A stretch of 36,315 nucleotides of DNA. It comes from an uncultured Methanobrevibacter sp. Lineage in GTDB: Archaea > Methanobacteriota > Methanobacteria > Methanobacteriales > Methanobacteriaceae. Position 1 is the stretch's first letter. Each line of letters begins with the position of its first letter. The DNA lies in the NCBI RefSeq assembly GCF_937906425.1, contig NZ_CALCYR010000174.1, positions 1-36,315 on the forward strand, given 5' to 3'. A program made the translations under genes and the position numbers. Positions 14,901-23,900 of this stretch are shown here, in pieces. The notes under the pieces were generated by a model. It ran no database searches and had not been told where the DNA came from. It saw only the letters and a program-made list of their open reading frames with translations.

Positions 14901-17900
14901 ATTATAGATTGCAGTAATATCATAAGTACCTGGAGACAATTCAGAGATTTCATCTTCCGCTTGAGAACTGCTGTTAAGAGTCTTTTCCCTTCTACCATTC
15001 AAGATAAATGTTACTGTACCGTTTGCACCAGGAACACTTGCAATGGCAGTGGCAGTTTGTCCATAAACAATATCTTCAACGCTTATTGAAAGGTCCACTT
15101 CACGTAAGTTTACAATGAATGTAGTTCTATTGTTTGCAGCTGTGTGATGCTCATCCCCTTCAAATACAGCACTTACCTCATATGTATATGCAGGAAGGTC
15201 ATGTAATGTTAATGTTGCAGTATTGTTCTGAATTTGAACCGGATCATATGTGGTTCCGTTTACAGTGAATGTTACATTACCTGCAAACACAAAGGGTTCA
15301 TTTGGACTTAATGTAGCTGTTATATCAACCTGTTGACCTTCATTGGTCTTTTCAACATTAATATTTAATGTAGTCTCAGCAGTTACATATAACAAACCAG
15401 TCTTGACTTCGTTTTTCTTCAATCCGCCTTCTGTTGCACTGACTACATATAAACCTTGATTAGTTTCCAAAAGGGTTCCATAGTTCATTTTGCCCACATA
15501 AGTTGAATCAACATAAGTATGGCCTCCATTGATTACATCAAACTTAAATGAATTTGGAACAACAATTGTATTGTTATTGTCATCCTTAATGGATGCATTC
15601 AATACAACGCTTTCACCTTGCATTACAGTTACTGAACTGTTGTCCAATACAACTGTGTAGGTTTGTGTTTCAATGCTTCCAAGATTTATTATGACATTAT
15701 CAAATGTATTTTTATCTAACCATAAGCTACCTTCATTGTATACAGTGTAATCACCGGTTTCAGTTTCAGTAGCATTGTTTCTTGTAAGGTAAACACTGGT
15801 ATCAGGACTGATTACAATAGGATTCTTAGCGCTTAAGTTAGAGTCAACTAAACTTGAGTTACCTCCGTCAAAGAGGATTGCAGTTGCATTATCGTTTAGG
15901 GAACTTAAGTTCTTAAGTTCAGCATTAGTAATTGTAATGTTGCCATTTGCATAGATTGCACCAGCTCTACCATAATTTACATTGGATCTATCAATTATTA
16001 TATTATCCACATTAGCGCTGCTTTCATTAAGGAGGATTGCACCAGCCAAGAGGTTTGCGCTTGAATTTGAAATATTGGTATTGTTGATTGTAATATTTGA
16101 GGAATTTGTCCAAGTGATTGAACCTCCATATCTGTCTGAAAGACTGTCACTAATGTTTATATTATCCATTATTGTGTTATTTGCATTGTTTGCAGCAATT
16201 GAACCACCGGAAACAATTGCAGAGTTCTTAGTGAAGTTTGAATCTGTGATGTTTAATCCATTTGAATTATCGAGATAGATTGCACCACCATCACCATAGG
16301 AATTACCTTGAACATATGCACCAACAGTATTTGATGTGAAGCTTGAATTTACAATGCTACCATTGGTATTGTTTTCAATCATGATTGCTCCACCATATTC
16401 AAGAGCTATGTTTGATTCGAAAGTGGAATTTGCAATAATACCCTTAGCACCATCTCTCCAGTGGATAGCTCCACCATTGCTTGCAGTGTTAGTCTTGAAT
16501 GTGGTATTTGTGATTGTATCATTTTCAGTACCCAACCATACAATAGCTCCACCGTTTACGCCAGCAGAGTTATCAGTGAATGTTACATTATAGATTAAAC
16601 TTGACTCACCAGCAAGTCCAATAGCACCACCATCTTCTGTTGCACTGTTATTTGTAAAGTTGGAATTGGATATTGTTCCATTTTTACCTACCCAGTGAAG
16701 TGCACCATCATCTCTTGCAGTGTTGTTTTCAAATATGGAAAGATCTACCTTGAAATCATCACCATCACTTACATATATTGCACCACCATGGTCTGCACTG
16801 TTGTATGTGAAATTGGAATTCAGGATTTCCACATCATCAATTCCTTCAGCAAATATTGCACCACCATTTTCACTGGCTGAGTTGTGGTCAAAGACAATTC
16901 CATTAATAATAGCATTATCTGCACGTTCACCTACATAGATTGCACCACCGCTCTTAGCATGGTTATAATCAAATCTGGAATTGTTCAATTCACCAACACT
17001 TGCATTCCAATATATAGCACCACCTAATTCTGCAGCAGTGTTGTTTGTAAAGTTTGAATTAATAATAGCTGTACCAGTATCGTTTACTGCAATAGCACCA
17101 CCGGAATATAAAGCGCTGTTGTTTTCAAAGGTGTCATTTTCAATTCTTGCACCGTTTCCTGTCAATAGAATAGCTCCGGCATAACCTCCTTGACGGGTTT
17201 CAATACCTAAATCCATAGCCTTATTGTTTGTAAAGCTACAGTTTATAAGGGAGTCGTTTTCACCATTGAAGAATACTGCACCACCTGCACGCTTAGCGAC
17301 ATTATTGTCAAAAGTACAGTTGAAGTAAGTAGTGTTGTTTCCTAAAACAACTGTAGCTCCTCCTCTACCAGCACCTTCTCCTCTTGTACCTAAAGCAGTG
17401 TTATTGATAAAGCTAGTGTTTGTAATGTTTCCGTTGCTTCCTTGGAATCCTACTGCACCAGCATTTCCACTGGCTGTGTTGTTGATGAAATTGGAATCAT
17501 GGATTTCACCATACATTGATCCTTGAGCGAAACAGATAGCACCAGCATTGAATCCTGCAATATTGTTTGTAAAGTTGGAAGAGAGGACCTTACCATAGTA
17601 ACTTCCTTCGAAACAGATTGCACTTGCATTGTTTCCAGCATAGTTAGAATCGAAACTTGAGTCTTTGACTGTGGTATAGTTACCTTCTACAAATGCAGCT
17701 CCACCTCTGGCTTGACTTTCTCCATTATCAAGAACACCTAAAGCAGAGTTGTTTATGAATGTGGAAGATTCGATTGTACCGTTTAAACCATTCCAGAAGA
17801 TTCCTCCACCATTTCCGTCTTTAGCTGTGTTGTTAATAAATGTGGAATTAGCAACTAAACCATTATGAGCACCTTCATACCAATCAATAGCACCACCATT

Positions 17901-20900
17901 TGTACCGGCAGTGTTATTTGTGAAATTACAGTTGTTTACTGTAGTGTTTAAACATTCTCCGTCCTCGGTAGCCTTTTGAACATATATAGCTCCACCACGA
18001 CGAACAGCATCGTTGAATGAGAAAGTTGAATTTTCAACCAAACCGTAGGAACCGGTCCAAATGACAGCACCACCGTCACCACCGTCTTCAATGGTTCCAT
18101 TGACTAAACCATGAGCGTCATTGTTGTTGAAAGTGGAGTTAATGATTGAACCGTATTCACCATTCCAGTAGATAGCACCACCGCTGCGGTTAGCTGTGTT
18201 GTTTTCAAATACAGAATTAGATACAGAACCGTTAACAGCACCTTCATACCAATCAATAGCACCACCATTGGTACCGGCAGTGTTATTTATAAAGGTACAG
18301 TTGTTTACAGCAGTATCATTACATACTTCTTCATTTGTAGCCTTTTGAAGATATATAGCTCCACCACGACGAGCAGCATCGTTGAATGAAAATGTTGAAT
18401 ATTCAATTATACCATAGGAACCGGTCCAGATAACAGCACCACCGTCACCACCGTCTACAATGGTTCCATTGACTAAACCATGAGCATCATTGTTTGTAAA
18501 TGTAGTATTTGAAATGGTACCGTTTAAACCGTTCCAGTAAACAGCTCCACCACTGCGGTTAGCTGTATTGTTTTCAAATGTTGAGTTTGCAAGGACACCA
18601 TAGTGAGCACCTTCGAACCAGTCGATTGCTCCTCCATTGGTACCTGCTGTGTTGTTTGTAAAGGTACAGTTGTTTACAGTAGTGTTTAAACATTCTGTGG
18701 CATCATTAGCCTTTTGAAGATATATAGCTCCACCACGACGAACAGCATCGTTGAGGGAGAAAGTTGAATTTTCAATTAAACCGTAGGAACCGGTCCAAAT
18801 GACAGCACCACCGTCACCGCCTTTATCCCTATCTGTTTCGTTAACTAAACCAAAAGCGTCATTGTTTATAAATTCAGAGTTTGCAATTGTACCGTTTTCA
18901 CCATTCCAGTAGATAGCTCCACCACTGCGGTTAGCATAGTTGTCAATAAAGCTGGAATTAGCAACTAAACCATTATGAGCACCTTCATACCAGTCAATAG
19001 CACCACCATTGGTACCTGCTGTGTTGAAGATAAAGCTTGAATTGATTACAGAAGTGTTTTCACAAGCACTTTCATCACTAAGCTTTTGCAGATAGATAGC
19101 TCCACCACGGTGAACAGCGTCATTGTCATTAAATGTACAGAACTCGATAGTACCTTCAGAACCGGTCCAGATGACAGCACCACCGTCACCACCGAAACCT
19201 ATGGATCCTATTTCAACCTCACCTAAAGCTGTGTTGTTTATGAAGTCAGTGTGTGAGATTGTACCGTTATGACCTGTCCAGTAGATAGCACCACCGCTTC
19301 TGGTAGCATTGTTGTTTTCAAAGTATGAATTATTTACAAGACCGTCTCCTGCTCCTTCATACCAGTAGATAGCTCCACCATCGGATCCTGCAATGTTATC
19401 CATGAATGTAAGATTATTAAAGCTTGCATTTGTAGAGTTTCTAAGGAAGAGTGCTCCTCCACGACCACCGGATTTAAGAGTAGCATTATAAATAGCCTTG
19501 TTGTTTATGAAAATGGAATCGGTAAGGTTTGCAGTGTCTCCATGCCATACAATAGCACCACCATCACCACCGATCTTTTCTTCAAACTGGTCTATACGGA
19601 CTTCACCTGTTGCAGTGTTATTGGTAAAGTTGGACAAATGAATAGTACCGTTATGACCTACCCAGTAGACTGCACCTGCACTGCGCTTAGCAGTGTTGTT
19701 TATGAAAAGGGAATTATCAATAGTACCGTTTTCAGCTCCGTCAAAGAACTCAACTGCTCCACCAAGGTTACCTGCAGAGTTGTTGATAAATACATCATCA
19801 GCCAATACACAGTTTTTAGCCTCTCTCAAGAATACAGCTCCACCACGACCACCAGTGGAATTGTTTCCGTAACCTAATGTGTCATTGAATACAGCCTCAT
19901 TAAATGTGAATGTACAGTTGGTAATATTACCTGCAGTACCTCTCCAAAGAATAGCACCACCGTCACCACCTGTATATTCATTATATACAGAGTATTGTAT
20001 AAGGTTTAAAGCCTTGTTATAGCTGAATGTGGAATTGTATACAGTACCGTTTTCACCAGCCCAGTGAATAGCTCCACCACTACGGTTAGCAGTGTTATTG
20101 AGGAAGTTGGAATCACCGATTGTACCATTGTCTGCACCAGCAAACCAGTAGATAGCACCACCGTCAGCACCAGCAAAGTTATCGGTAAAGTTAGAACCTA
20201 TGAAGTGAGAATTGGAACTGTTTCTAATGAATACAGCACCACCACGACCACCAGTATCATTAAACTGATTACCGGAATAGTCAGAAATAGCGGTGTTGTT
20301 GATAAAGTTACAGTTAGTAATGTTAGCTACATTACCGTGCCATGCAATAGCACCACCATTACCACCGGAAATGTTTCCTTCTTCACTGGTAAACATTAAG
20401 ATACGTACAGCACCTACAGCAGTGTTATTGATAAACTGGGAATTAGCTACAGTACCGTTGGTACCTAACCAGTAGATAGCACCACCTGAACAGTTAGCAG
20501 TGTTGTTTATGAATACAGAATTGTTAAGGAAACCGTCTTTAGCTCCTTCATAGAACTCAATAGCACCACCAAGGTTACCTGCAGTGTTGTTTATGAATAC
20601 ATTATCTGACAAGGTACAATCAATAGCCTGTCTCAGGAATATAGCACCACCACGACCACCTGTATTGTTGCTTGCACAAGTGCTGTTATATATAGCTTCG
20701 TTGAATTCAAATGTACAGTTTGTAATGCTTCCTCCAGTATCTCTCCAGAGAAGAGCACCACCGTCACCACCGGTAAGCTCTTCATAAACTTGATATTGAA
20801 CAATGTTTAAAGCCTTGTTATATCTGAATGTGGAATTGGAAATAACTCCATCTGCACCAGCCCAGTGAATAGCTCCACCACTACGGTTAGCAGTGTTGTT

Positions 20901-23900
20901 TTCAAAGTATGAATTATTCAAGGCACCATTGTTAGCACCATCAAACCAGTAGATCGCACCACCGTCAGCACCGGCAGTGTTGTTGATAAAGTTGGAACCT
21001 ATGAACTCGGAATCGGAACTGTTTCTAATGAATACAGCACCACCACGACCACCAGTATCATTAAATCTATTCATTACACTCTCTGAATAGTCAGCAATAG
21101 CTGTGTTTAAGGTAAAGTTACAGTTAGTGATTGTCGCATCATTACCGTGCCATGCAATAGCACCACCATTACCACCTGAAATGTTTCCATCTTCGGTTTC
21201 AAACATTAAGATACGTAATGAACCTACAGCAGTGTTGTTGAGGAAGTTGGAATTGGATACAGTACCGTTGGTACCTAACCAGTAGATAGCACCACCTGAA
21301 CAGTTAGCAGTGTTGTTTATAAATTCAGAACGATCCAAGACAACATTCTTAGCTCCTTCATAGAACTCAATAGCACCACCAAGATTGCCTGCAGTGTTAT
21401 TATAAAATTTATTATCGGTTAAGGTACAGTTTTCAGCCATTCTTAAGAATACAGCACCACCACGACCACCAGTTGAAGGGTCTAGAGCGTTTTCATTATA
21501 TACAGCAGTGTTTGAAATGAATGTACAGTTTGTAATGTTACCTCCAGTATCTCTCCAGAGAACAGCACCACCGTCACCACCGCTTACCTCATCATAAACT
21601 TGATATTGAACACGGTTTAAAGCGGAGTTGTTTATGAATACTGTATTGGAAATAACACCATCTGCACCAGCCCAATGGATAGCTCCACCACTACGGTTAG
21701 CACTGTTATTTATAAACTTGGAATCTGATACAACACCAAAGTCAGCACCATCATACCAATAGATAGCACCACCGCCAGCTCCGGCAGTGTTGTTTATAAA
21801 GTTGGAAGATAAGAAACTGGAATTGGAACTGTTTCTAATGAATACAGCACCACCACGACCACCTTTATCATCAAATCCTGAATTTGCATTATATACAGCA
21901 GTGTTGAATGTAAAGTTACACTTAGTGATGGTTGCATTATCACCGTGCCATGCAATAGCACCACCGTTACCACCGGTAATGTTATTTGCCTCGAATGTAT
22001 TTGTGTGAACCTTACCGCTTGCAGTGTTGTTTTCAAATACTGAATTTGATACTGTACCATGCATTCCTAACCAGTACATTGCTCCTCCGGAACTTCCAGC
22101 TGTGTTGTTTATGAATGTTGCATTGTTCACAATACCATATCTTGCACCGGTATAGAACTCGACAGCTCCTCCAAGGTTGCCTGCAGTGTTGTCGATGAAG
22201 ATGTCATCCTCAAGGACGCAATAGAAAGCCTCTCTCAGGAAGACCGCTCCTCCACGACCGCCTGTATTGTTGCTTGCGCAAGTGCTGTTGTGGACAGCCT
22301 CGTTTGAAATGAAGGTACAGTTTGTAATGTTTCCGCGAGTACCTCTCCAGAGGATAGCACCACCGTCACCACCGGTTTCTTCTACATATACTACATATTG
22401 AACAAGGTTTTTTGCAGTGTTGTTTATGAATGTTGAATTGTAGACTGTACCGTTTTCACCAGCCCAGTGAATAGCTCCTCCGCTACGGCCAGCTGTGTTG
22501 TTTTCAAACCATGAATTTTGGATGGTACCGTTGTTGGCATCACCATACCAGTAGATCGCACCTGCATCACCTTCAGCAGTGTTGTTGATAAAGTTGGAAG
22601 TACATATTTGGGTATTGGAACTGTTTAAGAGAATGATTGCTCCTCCACGTCCGCTGTTATCAAATGTTGCATTGCGGACTGCAGTGTTGTTTGTAAAGTT
22701 ACAGTTGGTGATTGTTGCATAGTCTCCAATCCATCCTATAGCACCACCGTCACCACCGGACTTGTCACCGTCAATAAGATTGGAAACTTGACCTAGAGCC
22801 CTGTTGTTTTTAAAGATTGTGTTTGAAATTGTAAGATAATCCTCTTCACCATAGATAGCTCCAGCTGAACCGTATGAAGTGTGGTTTTCAAATACACAAT
22901 CCTCTATTATCAAGTTTGCACCTTCACAGTAGATTGCTCCTCCAAGGTTGTCTTCGTTGAATCCATCTGATCTGTGTGTGTAGTTTGTTACACCGTTTAC
23001 AAAAGTAATGTTTCTCAATACAACATTGTCTGCAGTAATATTGAATATTCTTGAAAAGTGCAATGCGTCAAGAGTGAAACCGTTACCGTTAATGATAAGT
23101 GTGGCGTTTATGTACATCTGACCGTCGTCATTGTAATAATCATCCTGAGTGCTGTCATATGTGTATGTGTATGAACGTGTCAGGTTAAGTTCAGTACGTC
23201 CACGGGAAATTGCAGCATCAATTAAACCTTGAAGAACTGTAAAGTTTCCTCTTGGATCAAATACTTCAAATGTTGTGTTGAACTGTTTGTAGAGGTATCG
23301 ATCTTCAGAGAATCCGAATATTACAGTGAAATTTCCTTCCCTCTCGCTTGCAAGGATAAATGAAATGACGCCGTCTACAAAATCATTGTCTCCAGTAGGA
23401 ACTGAATCGGTAGGATATGTGTAAGTACGGTATTCATCTGTGAAGTTGTATTTGTATGTAACCTTACCGTTTCTACTTTTTGTAGCATCAGAAGGAGCAT
23501 ATACAGTAATTGTACCTGTGAAACCCTTGATAGCAAGTTCCCAATCGATGTCGTAATCGTCATTGTCAAGGAAATAGGATTCTACAATAAATTCTCTGTC
23601 ACCGAGTTTACCTGTAACCTTCTCTGTGGAATTTCTTTCAATACCGTCTCCCTTGAACAAGTCATAATCAACATATGCGGTAGTGGTATCTATTAGAACA
23701 TAAGCTCCACCACCATTGTAGGAAGCAATATTTTCTTTGAATGTTGAATTGGCAATCTGGGTAACTCTTCCATCGTTGAGGTAGGCTCCTCCACCATTTT
23801 GAGCTGTGTTGTTTTCAAGGGTACAGTTTGTAATTGTGTTTGAATTGTCTGCACCTCTGCCGCTGTCATAGATAGCACCACCATTTGTACCTGCACTGTT

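Larger units (their letters stand above)
15690..23270 (-). other. Second, very long parallel beta-helix domain of the adhesin
   Basis: About 2,530 residues of beta-helix rungs with GGDGGAVxW, NNTAGxxGGAIxW and NCTFxxNxA motifs. It starts with an N-terminal cap at ~23,250 and ends near 15,700, where rungs give way to a sandwich-like segment with the motif SVTVMQGESVVLNASI. It includes two blocks of long-period repeats, listed separately. As a single solenoid, this would form a long rod projecting from the cell. Confidence 0.85.
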
